Below are positions 25,618 to 33,730 of a DNA stretch of 64,000 nucleotides, one piece after another. Under the pieces are notes generated by a model. It searched no databases, had not been told where the DNA came from, and was given only the letters and a program-made list of their open reading frames with translations. The translations under genes and the position numbers were made by a program. Source of the stretch: Bradyrhizobium sp. Tv2a-2 (GTDB lineage: Bacteria; Pseudomonadota; Alphaproteobacteria; Rhizobiales; Xanthobacteraceae). The first letter of the stretch is position 1. Every line of letters begins with the position of its first letter. Location: positions 284,747-348,746 of the forward strand of contig NZ_AXAI01000002.1 of NCBI RefSeq assembly GCF_000472425.1, in the 5' to 3' direction.

Positions 25618-26772
25618 ATGACTACGCGCCGAGATACTGTCATAGGCAACGCCCGTATCGTGCTGGCGGAGCGCGTGATCGAGCACGGCTGGATCGCGCT
25701 GGTCGCTGGCCGCATCGCCGAAATCGGCGAGGGCAAGGCCCCCGAGGCAGGCGTGGACGCCGCCGGCGACCTGATCATGCCCGGCCTCATCGAGCTCCAC
25801 ACCGACCACCTCGAGGCGCATTACGTGCCGCGGCCGAAGGTGTTCTGGAATCCAGTCGCGGCCGTGATTTCCTATGACGGCCAGCTCGCGACATCGGGGA
25901 TCACCACGGTGCTGGATTCGCTGCGGGTCTGGCGCGAGGACGGTGCTGAGGAGGTCGATGGCCGCGCCGTTGTGCTGGCGGAAGCGATTGCGTCAGCTCG
26001 CGAGGCGAGCCTGTTGCGCGCCGATCACTTCCTGCATCTGCGCTGCGAAATTCCGATGCCGAGCGTGGTCGAGGAGGCGAAGGAGCTGGTCGGTCGTCCC
26101 GAGGTGAGGCTGATGTCGCTGATGGACCACACGCCGGGGCAGCGGCAGTTCCGCGACGAAGCCAAGCTCCGCGATTATTATCGGGGCAAAGGTGGCGGCA
26201 AGACCGACGCCGAGCTCGACGTGCTGTTCGAGCGGCGGCTGGCCTATCAGAAGGCCTATGCCGCCGACAACATGCGGTCGATCGTCGCGTTGGCGCATCA
26301 ATACGCGGTTCCACTTGCGAGCCACGACGATACCACGGCAGAGAATGTCGCCGACGCCGTGCGCGATCACGTCGCGGTCGGGGAATTTCCGACCACAATG
26401 GAGGCCGCACGCGGCCTGCACGAGGCCGGGATCGGCATTCTCATGGGCGCGCCGAACGTGGTGCGCGGCGGCTCGCATTCCGGCAACATCGCCGCGGTCG
26501 ATCTCGCCTGCGAAGGGCTCCTGGACATCTTGTCGTCCGACTATATTCCGTCGAGCCTGTTGATGGCCGCGCTGCAACTGCCGCGGCGCGTGCCGACCAT
26601 CGATCTCGCCTCCGCGGTGCGCACCGTGACCAAGGCGCCTGCGGAAGCAGTGAGGCTCACCGATCGCGGCGAGATTGCACGAGGCAAGCGCGCCGATCTC
26701 ATCCGCGTGCATGTTGCAGGCGAGGTTCCGGTGGTGCGCAGCGTCTGGCGCGAAGGGGATCGGGTGGCATGA
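25618..26772 (+). CDS. phnM: Ribose 1-methylphosphonate 5-triphosphate diphosphatase PhnM
   Basis: The 384-residue amidohydrolase-fold PhnM of the main operon carries PGLIELHTDHLEAHYVPRP, SHDDTTAEN and GAPNVVRGGSHSG, holding the metal-binding residues. It yields ribose 1-methylphosphonate 5-phosphate, the substrate of PhnJ. The stop overlaps the phnN start. A divergent paralogue is encoded at 13949-15139. Confidence 0.95.
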   Translation: MTTRRDTVIGNARIVLAERVIEHGWIALVAGRIAEIGEGKAPEAGVDAAGDLIMPGLIELHTDHLEAHYVPRPKVFWNPVAAVISYDGQLATSGITTVLDSLRVWREDGAEEVDGRAVVLAEAIASAREASLLRADHFLHLRCEIPMPSVVEEAKELVGRPEVRLMSLMDHTPGQRQFRDEAKLRDYYRGKGGGKTDAELDVLFERRLAYQKAYAADNMRSIVALAHQYAVPLASHDDTTAENVADAVRDHVAVGEFPTTMEAARGLHEAGIGILMGAPNVVRGGSHSGNIAAVDLACEGLLDILSSDYIPSSLLMAALQLPRRVPTIDLASAVRTVTKAPAEAVRLTDRGEIARGKRADLIRVHVAGEVPVVRSVWREGDRVA

Positions 26773-27359
26773 GCGAGCTGCCAGCGATCTCGCCCGCACA
26801 AGCGACAGCGATCGGGCCAGGCCGGCTCGTCCTCGTAGTTGGCCCGAGCGGCGCGGGCAAGGATACCTTGCTCGGGCTTGCCAAGGCTGCTTGCGCCGAC
26901 GGCGATGTCGTGTTCGCGCGTCGCGTTGTGACGCGAGAGGCGTCCTCCTTCGAGGACAATGCGCAGCTGTCCGACGCAGATTTTCTCGCAGCGGTTGGGC
27001 GGGGCGAATTCGCGATGCATTGGGAGGCGCACGGTCATCGCTATGGCCTGCCGCGCGAAATCGACGACGACATTCGCGCCGGGCGAACGGTGGTCGGCAA
27101 TGTCTCCCGCACGGTGATCGAGCCGATGCGGCGCGCTTACGCCAATGTCGTGGTCGTCGCCATTACCGCGCCTGCGGATGTGCTGGCGCAGCGCATCGCC
27201 ATGCGGGCGCGAGCCAGCGACGGCGCGTCGCCGGATCGGCTGACGCGGAAACTCGCCGATGATGCGGCGCCGGACAAGACCATCGTGAATGTCGGTAGCG
27301 CCGACTTCCATGCGCGCCAGTTCGTGCAGATCATCCGGGGCAGGCGGGTTGACGAATAG
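26769..27359 (+). CDS. phnN: Ribose 1,5-bisphosphate phosphokinase PhnN
   Basis: The 196-residue guanylate-kinase-like PhnN makes PRPP from ribose 1,5-bisphosphate. The P-loop is GPSGAGKDT (25-33), followed by RRVVTRE and WEAHGHRYGLP. It ends the route from phosphonate to PRPP and thereby links to purine metabolism. The start overlaps phnM by 4 bases. Confidence 0.93.
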   Translation: MSELPAISPAQATAIGPGRLVLVVGPSGAGKDTLLGLAKAACADGDVVFARRVVTREASSFEDNAQLSDADFLAAVGRGEFAMHWEAHGHRYGLPREIDDDIRAGRTVVGNVSRTVIEPMRRAYANVVVVAITAPADVLAQRIAMRARASDGASPDRLTRKLADDAAPDKTIVNVGSADFHARQFVQIIRGRRVDE

Positions 27360-27383
27360 GCTGACAAACGAGGGAAAGGCGCG

Positions 27384-27995
27384 ATGTCGGTGATTGCCAC
27401 CATCGAACAGCTCGAGGCGATCTACGGGCAGACCAACGATGCGTCCACCGTCAAGGTCGCCGACCGTGTTACTCCGTCCTACCGCGTGATGATCGAGAAG
27501 TCGCCGTTCGCGGCGCTCGCCACCGCCGGCCCGGAGGGGCTCGACTGCTCGCCGCGCGGCGATCTCTCCGGCTTTGTACGCATCCATGACGAGAAGACAT
27601 TGATGATGCCTGATCGGCGCGGCAACAACCGCATCGATTCGCTGCGCAATATCGTGCGCGATCCTCGCGTTGCGCTGCTGTTTTTGATTCCGGGTTGTGG
27701 CAATACGCTGCGCGTCAACGGCAGCGCGCAGGTGTCGGCCGACGCCGAACTGCTTGCCTCGTTCAAGATGGAGGGCAAGGCGCCGCGGACGGTCATCGTC
27801 ATGACGGTCGATGAGATCTATTTCCAGTGTGCGCGGGCGATCGTGCGCTCCGATCTCTGGAACCCCGACAGGCGCATCGATCCAAAGTCACTGCCGACGC
27901 CTGGGCAGATCCTGGCCGAGATGAGCGACAATCGGGTCGGCGGTGAGGAGTATGACCGCGTCTGGCCGGAGCGGGCGCGGCAAACGATGTGGTGA
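27384..27995 (+). CDS. Pyridoxamine-phosphate-oxidase-like FMN-binding protein
   Basis: The 203-residue protein has the split-barrel flavin fold (FAALATAGPEGLDCSPRGD, DRRGNNRIDSLRNIVRDPRVALLFLIPG, IYFQCARAIVRS) of the MSMEG_1061-type PPOX family. It follows phnN after 24 bases on the same strand and probably belongs to the phn transcript. Members bind FMN or F420, but the substrate is unknown; a role in phosphonate use is not established. Confidence 0.8.
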   Translation: MSVIATIEQLEAIYGQTNDASTVKVADRVTPSYRVMIEKSPFAALATAGPEGLDCSPRGDLSGFVRIHDEKTLMMPDRRGNNRIDSLRNIVRDPRVALLFLIPGCGNTLRVNGSAQVSADAELLASFKMEGKAPRTVIVMTVDEIYFQCARAIVRSDLWNPDRRIDPKSLPTPGQILAEMSDNRVGGEEYDRVWPERARQTMW

Positions 27996-28013
27996 GGCGC
28001 CTTGGTTGATCCG

Positions 28014-28229
28014 TCATGCCGCGAGGTCGAGCAGCTTCTCCGAGCCTCGCACCAGGATCTTGCGTCCCTTCGCGGTGATCACAGGCCGCTCGTCCTTGAA
28101 CGCGGCAAGGCCCAGGGCCATCAACTCGGCGAGAGCCGGCCGGCTCGGTGCGCGCCGGTCGGGTGAGCGAAGCGCCTTCAGCATTTCCCACTGATCGGGG
28201 TTCAGTTCGCAGTCGGATTCGGAGTTCAT
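28014..28229 (-). CDS. Conserved small protein of unknown function
   Basis: This 71-residue protein (MNSESDCELNPDQWEMLKAL to KLLDLAA) looks like a small winged-helix or regulatory fragment: the C-terminal part, GLAAFKDERPVITAKGRKILV, resembles the beta-wing plus terminal helix of small hypothetical proteins. It converges on the flavin-binding gene, 18 bases apart. I do not recognise a family. Confidence 0.6.
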   Translation of the reverse strand: MNSESDCELNPDQWEMLKALRSPDRRAPSRPALAELMALGLAAFKDERPVITAKGRKILVRGSEKLLDLAA

Positions 28230-28347
28230 GCTGCCTCAGAATAGTAGCATTGGTCTCGTGTGCGCCTCTTACAAAGCCCGCATGAAGATCATGCGACCAT
28301 AAAGAGTACCGGTGTCGCTTTCGAACAAGCTTTGGTGAAATGGGGGA

Positions 28348-29637
28348 TTGAACCAAAACAGTGGAGCAGGTTACGCAACTGTCACATCGGCGTGGCAAAC
28401 GGTCGTACCGGCCGTTCGAATCGGCCGATGCGTCATTCTGACGCCGCATTTGCATGGATCCAGCGCCCTGAAATCAGATTTCGTTCAGAAGAAGTTTACC
28501 ACTAAATCCCGGCTGAAGGGCCTGGGCGGCGTGCTCGTCAGTCTCGCGATCGCCGTTGGTGCGGTGTTCGCGCTCACGCACGCACTCAGGCATGTCCGCT
28601 ACGACGAAGTCTTCACGATCATCCGCTCTACGGATGTGAGCGTCATTGCGCTGTCGATGATCCTGGTGACGGCGTCATACGCCAGCATCACGCTCTATGA
28701 CTGGCTCGCGCTTCACACCATGGGACGCAAGGATGTTCCCTATCGCATTGCAGCGCTCGCGAGCTTCACCAGCTATCCGATAGGACATGGCATCGGCGCC
28801 GTTGCGCTGATCTCGCCGGTGATTCGCTATCGCATCTACGCGAGCAAAGGGCTGACCGCGTTCAGCGTCGCCAATATCTGCTTCCTCACCGGGCTTACAT
28901 TCTGGCTTGGCAACATGACAGCGCTCGGCTTCAGCCTGTTGTATGAACCCGCGGCGATCAGCGTCATTGATCGTCTCTCGCCGAACGTCAATCGCGCGCT
29001 GGCGGTGGTGCTACTTTGCGCTGTCGGTGCCTTCCTGATCTGGAGCTGGTCGTTTCCGCGTCGCTTCGGCAGGAGCAACTGGCTGGTTCAGCTTCCGTCC
29101 GGCCCTCTGGTCCTGCTTCAGATCGTGGTCGGTCTGCTTGATCTCACAGCGGCGGCGCTCGCGATGTATGTGCTGCTGCCGCCGCCAGTGGATATCGGGC
29201 TGTTCCGGCTGATGGCCGTGTTCATTGCCGCGACACTGTTCGGCTTCGCGAGCCATGCGCCGGCGGGACTGGGTGCGTTCGACGCCACCATTCTGATCGG
29301 GCTCGGCGGCGAAAATCGCGAAGCATTGCTGGCTGCGCTGCTGATGTTCCGCTTCCTGTATCACTTCGTGCCGCTCGTGCTGGCAGTGGTCCTGTTCGGC
29401 TGCGTCGAGGCGCTGCGCAGCCTGCAGGCAAAGAACGCTACGGCAAATAAAACTGTGGACCCGCAGGGGATATCAAACGGGCGAGTTGAGCTTCAGCCCG
29501 ATCATTCCGGCGATGATCAGCGTCAGGCAGATGAGGCGAACCGGATCGGTCGGCTCGCTGTAGAGAATCATGCCGGCGATGATGCTGCCGACGGCACCGA
29601 TCCCGGTCCACACCGCATACGCCGTGCCGAAGGGTAG
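28348..29637 (+). CDS. MprF flippase-like integral membrane protein (UPF0104)
   Basis: The protein (up to 429 residues) has about eight membrane segments from residue 60 to 365 and matches the lysylphosphatidylglycerol synthase transmembrane (UPF0104) family, without a synthase domain; family blocks are SFTSYPIGHGIG, RYRIYASKGLT and GFASHAPAGLGAFDATIL. Free-standing members are thought to move lipids across the inner membrane. The start is unclear: TTG 28348 has a poorly spaced GGGGG, and the first 45 residues are not hydrophobic. The last 60 residues are hydrophilic and run antisense over the end of the SMR exporter gene. The next genes include a lipid enzyme (BtaA). Confidence 0.72.
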   Translation: MNQNSGAGYATVTSAWQTVVPAVRIGRCVILTPHLHGSSALKSDFVQKKFTTKSRLKGLGGVLVSLAIAVGAVFALTHALRHVRYDEVFTIIRSTDVSVIALSMILVTASYASITLYDWLALHTMGRKDVPYRIAALASFTSYPIGHGIGAVALISPVIRYRIYASKGLTAFSVANICFLTGLTFWLGNMTALGFSLLYEPAAISVIDRLSPNVNRALAVVLLCAVGAFLIWSWSFPRRFGRSNWLVQLPSGPLVLLQIVVGLLDLTAAALAMYVLLPPPVDIGLFRLMAVFIAATLFGFASHAPAGLGAFDATILIGLGGENREALLAALLMFRFLYHFVPLVLAVVLFGCVEALRSLQAKNATANKTVDPQGISNGRVELQPDHSGDDQRQADEANRIGRLAVENHAGDDAADGTDPGPHRIRRAEG

Positions 29638-29796
29638 CGAGCGTAGCGCCAGCGCCATCAAGGCGAAACTGAGCACGATCGCCACAGCGGTGGCCGCCGT
29701 CGGCCAAAATCGTGTCAGCCCGTCGGAATATTTGAGGCCGAGTGCCCAGGCGACCTCGAGCAGCCCGGCGCCAAGCAGCGCAAGCCATGCGCTCAT
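29473..29796 (-). CDS. sugE: Small multidrug resistance exporter, Gdx/SugE type
   Basis: The 107-residue, four-helix protein has the essential membrane glutamate (Glu14 in GLLEVAWALGLKYSDG) and the subtype signature GTAYAVWTGIGAVG, placing it with guanidinium exporters (Gdx, formerly SugE). It works as an antiparallel dimer. I saw no guanidine riboswitch upstream. Its 3' end overlaps the flippase-like gene on the other strand by 165 bases. Confidence 0.9.
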   Translation of the reverse strand: MSAWLALLGAGLLEVAWALGLKYSDGLTRFWPTAATAVAIVLSFALMALALRSLPFGTAYAVWTGIGAVGSIIAGMILYSEPTDPVRLICLTLIIAGMIGLKLNSPV

Positions 29797-30007
29797 GGGT
29801 TCGTCAGCTCCGCCCTACTCGTTAACGCCGCTCGGTTCCTGCGCATTCACGTGTTCCTGAACGAAGTGTTCGACATTATTCGTTGCGATATTCGCGCGAC
29901 AGGCATGTGACAAGCGCGCGTGCAGCCGCGCCTCTTGGTCGCAAGCCGTTGTCGCAAAACTGCAGTGCTGCAGCGATAGCGTTGACTATTGTTGAGTCGA
30001 GGCACGT

Positions 30008-31213
30008 ATGAATACGCAGCTGATCGCGGATGCGGCGAACAACAGTCTGACGCAGAATGATCCGACCATTTGGGACAGGATCATCGCCTTCTGGCTCCGG
30101 CGCCTCGTCTACACCCAGATATGGGAAGATCCGCAAGCTGATCTCGCCGCGCTTCAACTGCCGCTGGGTTCCACCATCGTCACCATCTCGTCCGGCGGCT
30201 GCAATGCGCTATCCTATTTGACCGCGCAGCCCGCGCAGGTTTACGCCGTCGATCTCAACGAAGCGCATCTTGCGCTGCTCAAGCTCAAGCTCGCCGGCAT
30301 TCAGGCCTTCACTTCCTATGCCGACTTCTGGCAATTTTTCGGCGAGGCCGCGTCCCCCGCCAATGCCGAACTCTATCGTTCGCGGTTGCGGCCGCGGCTC
30401 GATGCGCAGGCGCGGACCTATTGGGACAAGCGCAACATCCTCGGCCAGCCGCGCTACGCCCACTTCACCAACGGCTTCTACCGCCACGGCATGCTCGGCC
30501 GCTTCATCGGGCTGTCGCATGTCGTGGCGCGGCTAGCCGGCGTCGATCTCGATTCCTTTCTGAGGGAAGAGATTGACGCGCCCGCACGCGTCGAGGCGCT
30601 TGCGCGGCTCGAACGCCTGTTTCAGTCACGGCTGGCGCGGCTCATGACACAGACTCCGGCGCTGCTGCTCAGCCTCGGCATCCCGCCGCAGCAGCGGGCC
30701 CTGCTCGACGACGGTGCGTCGCTCAATGAGGTTTTGTACCGGCGGCTGTTGCGGCTCATCGACGTGCACCCCAGCGATGACAATTATTTCGCCTGGCAAG
30801 CCTTGCGGCGTCGCTATCGAGGCCCGGGTGACCGTTGCCTGCCACCCTATTTGCAGAGGCGCAATTTTGCGCGGATGCGCAATGACGCGGGCCTGATCAT
30901 CCCGGTGCATTCCGACCTCCGCGCGTTCCTGGAGAGTCTTCCCGCCCGGGAGGTCGATGCGGTCGTTCTGTTGGACTGCCAGGATTGGATGGCATTGGAC
31001 GATATCCGCGCACTGTGGGATGCCATCGATCGCGTCGGCAGCGATCAGGTTCGCGTGATCTTCCGGACCGCCGGCACACGCTCGCCCCTCGACCGCAAGG
31101 AGCTCGCTCCCTTGCTCGAGATCTGGCGGCGCGACGACGAAAGCAGCGAGATCGGCTACGAACTCGACATGTCGGGCGTCTATGGCGGCTTTCATTGCTA
31201 TGTGCGGCGCTGA
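30008..31213 (+). CDS. btaA: BtaA-like SAM:diacylglycerol 3-amino-3-carboxypropyltransferase
   Basis: The 401-residue protein is of the DUF3419/BtaA family, which transfers the aminocarboxypropyl group of SAM to diacylglycerol, the first step of the betaine lipid DGTS. The SAM-binding region is TIVTISSGGCNALSYL then VYAVDLNEAHLALLKLK; later blocks are NGFYRHGMLGRFIG and HPSDDNYFAWQAL. BtaB, the N-methyltransferase that finishes the lipid and usually follows, is not here. Betaine lipids replace phospholipids under phosphate limitation, which fits a location beside the phn genes. Confidence 0.85.
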   Translation: MNTQLIADAANNSLTQNDPTIWDRIIAFWLRRLVYTQIWEDPQADLAALQLPLGSTIVTISSGGCNALSYLTAQPAQVYAVDLNEAHLALLKLKLAGIQAFTSYADFWQFFGEAASPANAELYRSRLRPRLDAQARTYWDKRNILGQPRYAHFTNGFYRHGMLGRFIGLSHVVARLAGVDLDSFLREEIDAPARVEALARLERLFQSRLARLMTQTPALLLSLGIPPQQRALLDDGASLNEVLYRRLLRLIDVHPSDDNYFAWQALRRRYRGPGDRCLPPYLQRRNFARMRNDAGLIIPVHSDLRAFLESLPAREVDAVVLLDCQDWMALDDIRALWDAIDRVGSDQVRVIFRTAGTRSPLDRKELAPLLEIWRRDDESSEIGYELDMSGVYGGFHCYVRR

Positions 31214-31368
31214 CGCTGGCTTCGTTGCCGGCCATGTTGCGCTGCGATGTCTGTGTTGTTCGCAGGCACAACATGGAGTGCCTTTTGCATCGCGCACCAA
31301 GACAAGGCGCACCGGACTCTGCTAAAGTCTCGCTTGCGAACTGGCTTCACACCCATGGAGCAGGGGTC

Positions 31369-31554
31369 ATGAACAGACTCGTGGAGATACGCAGTCAGGA
31401 GTCGATGTGCCGAGAGCGGGCCGCGTTGGATTCCAAGCGTCGCGTCTTCTGGCTGGCCCAGGCCGAAGAATGGGAACGGCGTGCGCTTGACGAAATCGCG
31501 TATCATTTCCGTGAGTGCAATCTGGCATCGGCGGACCAGTCGGCCGTGCGCTAG
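31369..31554 (+). CDS. Small hypothetical protein
   Basis: This 61-residue, charged, helical peptide (MNRLVEIRSQESMCRERAALDSKRRVFW to SAVR) begins at an ATG preceded by CAGGGG. Similar short proteins with a WLAQAEEWERRA-like segment are common in rhizobia as I recall, without known function. It has no membrane segment. Confidence 0.55.
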   Translation: MNRLVEIRSQESMCRERAALDSKRRVFWLAQAEEWERRALDEIAYHFRECNLASADQSAVR

Positions 31555-31755
31555 GGCTCTATCTGTTAGACAAGATCGCTTGCTTACTTCCGACGCGATG
31601 CGCGTCGAGGGGAGCGCAGCGTCATGAGCGTTTTCGCCGTGCTCGCGCGCCGGTTGCATCCTCTGGCGATGCCAGGTGCCTGGGCGTTGCAGGAATGGCA
31701 GATCAACAGGCGGTGAGTTGGGCTTCGGAGGTCGGCAAAATGATGTCCGGCCGTG

Positions 31756-31858
31756 CTAAAGCGCGATGAGATTTGGTTGAATCGTCATCGCGCTTTAGGT
31801 CTTGATTGAGCATGATCTTTTCGGAAAACCGCTGCACACTTTTCCGGATCATGCTTTA
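31756..31858. repeat. Double-hairpin intergenic repeat
   Basis: The left part (31756-31798) is a hairpin closed by CTAAAGCGCGATGA and TCATCGCGCTTTAG; the right part (31808-31857) is closed by GCATGATC and GATCATGC with inner complementary TTTTCGGAAAA/TTTTCCG segments. It occupies the 330-base gap before the cytochrome gene, together with the region 31555-31755, where I see nothing else. The motif is one I associate with dispersed Bradyrhizobium repeats. Confidence 0.7.
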
Positions 31859-31886
31859 GGAACCCAGCAAAAGGCCGCGGAGACGG

Positions 31887-33236
31887 ATGGCAAGATCTGG
31901 CATTATCGGGGGCGTTGTGGCTGCGCTGGTCATTGCCGGCGCGGTCCTTGGGGTTGTGCTGGTGTGGCGACCGGCGATTGCGGCGATCGATCCGCCGTCG
32001 CCGCAATCCTTCGCTCCCGAACTGGTCAAGCGCGGCCGCGAGCTAGCGGCGCTCGGCAATTGCAATGATTGCCACACGGTGCGTGGGGGTAAAAATTTTG
32101 CCGGCGGCCTTCCAGTGCCGACGCCGTTCGGCACCATCTTCTCGACCAACATCACCCCAGATGCCGAGACCGGCATCGGCCGTTGGTCGGAAGGCGCCTT
32201 TCGTCGCGCGATGCGGTTGGGGGTCGATCGCCAAGGCCGGCATCTCTATCCGACCTTTCCCTACGACCACTTCACCAATGTCACCGACGAGGACGATCGC
32301 GCGCTGTATGCTTACCTGATGACGCGGGAGCCTGTCGTTGCCGCGGCACGGCCAAACCAGCTGCGCTTCCCGTTCAACCAGCGTGTGGTGATTGCCGGCT
32401 GGAAGCTCTTGTTTCTCCACCGCGAAACCTATCATCCGGATGCGACGAAGAGCGCCGAGTGGAACCGCGGGGCCTATCTGGTCGAGGGTCTCGCCCATTG
32501 CGGCGCCTGCCATACCCCGCGCAACGCTTTGGGCGCGGAGCGTACCAAGGTGGCCTTCTCCGGCGGCGAGGCCGATGATTGGAGCGCTTATGCCATCAAC
32601 ACCAAATCACCGGCGCCGGTGGCGTGGGACGCGGATGCACTTGATTTCTATCTGCGCAACGGTTGGCATCCCGATCATGGCACCGCGCGCGGGCCGATGG
32701 CGCAAGTGGTGAAGAACCTCGCAGCAGTTCCGGCGAGCGACGTCCATGCCATTGCAGTTTACATGGCCGATGTGTTCGGCGTACCGCACGCCGCCCGCGA
32801 TCGCGCGGCGGTGGTCGCGGAAGCCCGCTCGGGTGTCGGCAGGGCGCCGGATTCGGAGGGAGCGGCGATTTTTGCCGCGGCCTGCGCGAGTTGCCATGAC
32901 AGCGGCAGGCCGCCGCCCTATGGCGGGATCAATCTCGCGCTGAGCAGTGCACCGAGCGCGCCAGATCCGCGTAATCTCGTCAATATCGTGCTGGCCGGCG
33001 TGCGGCCGGTCGAAGGCGAGCGCAGCCCGATCATGCCAGGTTTTGCCGGCACCATGAATGATCAACAGATTGCGGTGTTAGTGAATTATCTGCGATCGCG
33101 CTTCACCAGCCAGCCGCCATGGGGCGGCTTTGAAAAGACGATCGAAGAGGCGAGGCGGACGCAGACCGCGTATCTCACGACCTCGGCAGCGCCAACCAGC
33201 GCGCCCGCCAGCGCAACGCAGCGAGACAAGCCATGA
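31887..33236 (+). CDS. Membrane-anchored three-heme cytochrome c of a molybdenum dehydrogenase
   Basis: The 449-residue protein has an uncleaved N-terminal anchor (residues 6-27) and three c-type heme sites: CNDCH (59-63), CGACH (205-209) and CASCH (333-337). It is organised like the cytochrome subunit of alcohol/aldehyde dehydrogenases that deliver electrons to ubiquinone or an oxidase. The stop overlaps the start of the [2Fe-2S] subunit, so it forms an operon with the next two genes. An alanine/threonine-rich tail of about 25 residues ends the protein. Confidence 0.9.
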   Translation: MARSGIIGGVVAALVIAGAVLGVVLVWRPAIAAIDPPSPQSFAPELVKRGRELAALGNCNDCHTVRGGKNFAGGLPVPTPFGTIFSTNITPDAETGIGRWSEGAFRRAMRLGVDRQGRHLYPTFPYDHFTNVTDEDDRALYAYLMTREPVVAAARPNQLRFPFNQRVVIAGWKLLFLHRETYHPDATKSAEWNRGAYLVEGLAHCGACHTPRNALGAERTKVAFSGGEADDWSAYAINTKSPAPVAWDADALDFYLRNGWHPDHGTARGPMAQVVKNLAAVPASDVHAIAVYMADVFGVPHAARDRAAVVAEARSGVGRAPDSEGAAIFAAACASCHDSGRPPPYGGINLALSSAPSAPDPRNLVNIVLAGVRPVEGERSPIMPGFAGTMNDQQIAVLVNYLRSRFTSQPPWGGFEKTIEEARRTQTAYLTTSAAPTSAPASATQRDKP

Positions 33237-33730
33237 CGACACTGAAGGTCAATGGTCAGGAGCACCAGATCGAAGCGGACGCCGATACGCCGTTGCTCTA
33301 CGTGCTTCGTGACGAGCTGAAGCTCAACGCCGCCAAGTTCGGCTGCGGGCTCGGGCAGTGCGGCTCCTGTACGGTCATTGTCGACGGCAAGGCCGTGCTG
33401 TCCTGCGTGACCCCGCTGCTGCTTGTGGAGGGCAAGCAGATCACGACGCTGGAAGGCTTGGGCACCGACGAGGCGCCGGCGCCGATCCAGCGCGCCTTCA
33501 TGGAAGAGCAGGCGGCGCAATGCGGCTACTGCATCGCTGGAATGATGATGCGGGCGCAGGCGCTGCTGCAGCGCAATTCGAAGCCAACTGACGCGGAGAT
33601 CCGCGCCGAGCTGGCGCCACATCTCTGCCGCTGCGGCACGCATATGCGGATCCTGCGGGCGGTGAAGCGGGCTGCTCACCTGATGGATACCGCCGAATTG
33701 CTTCCGGCCAACCAGGGGAGCGCGCGATGA
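33233..33730 (+). CDS. [2Fe-2S] small subunit of a periplasm-facing molybdenum hydroxylase (IorA-like)
   Basis: The 165-residue protein has both cluster sites: Cys38, 43, 46 and 58 (FGCGLGQCGSC then LSC) and, further on, QCGYCIAGM with LCRCG. It pairs with the large subunit as in isoquinoline 1-oxidoreductase and membrane-bound aldehyde dehydrogenases. It has no signal peptide and would be exported with the twin-arginine large subunit. It overlaps both neighbours by 4 bases. Confidence 0.92.
   Translation: MTTLKVNGQEHQIEADADTPLLYVLRDELKLNAAKFGCGLGQCGSCTVIVDGKAVLSCVTPLLLVEGKQITTLEGLGTDEAPAPIQRAFMEEQAAQCGYCIAGMMMRAQALLQRNSKPTDAEIRAELAPHLCRCGTHMRILRAVKRAAHLMDTAELLPANQGSAR

Noticed and set aside
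28405..28425. GGCCG-TTCGAAT-CGGCC resembles the T-arm of a tRNA
   Set aside because: No matching acceptor stem, anticodon arm or D-arm was found on either side, so it is not a tRNA gene or fragment.
29797..30007. Possible guanidine riboswitch upstream of the Gdx exporter
   Set aside because: Neither the paired ACGR hairpins of the mini-ykkC class nor the longer ykkC pattern was found.
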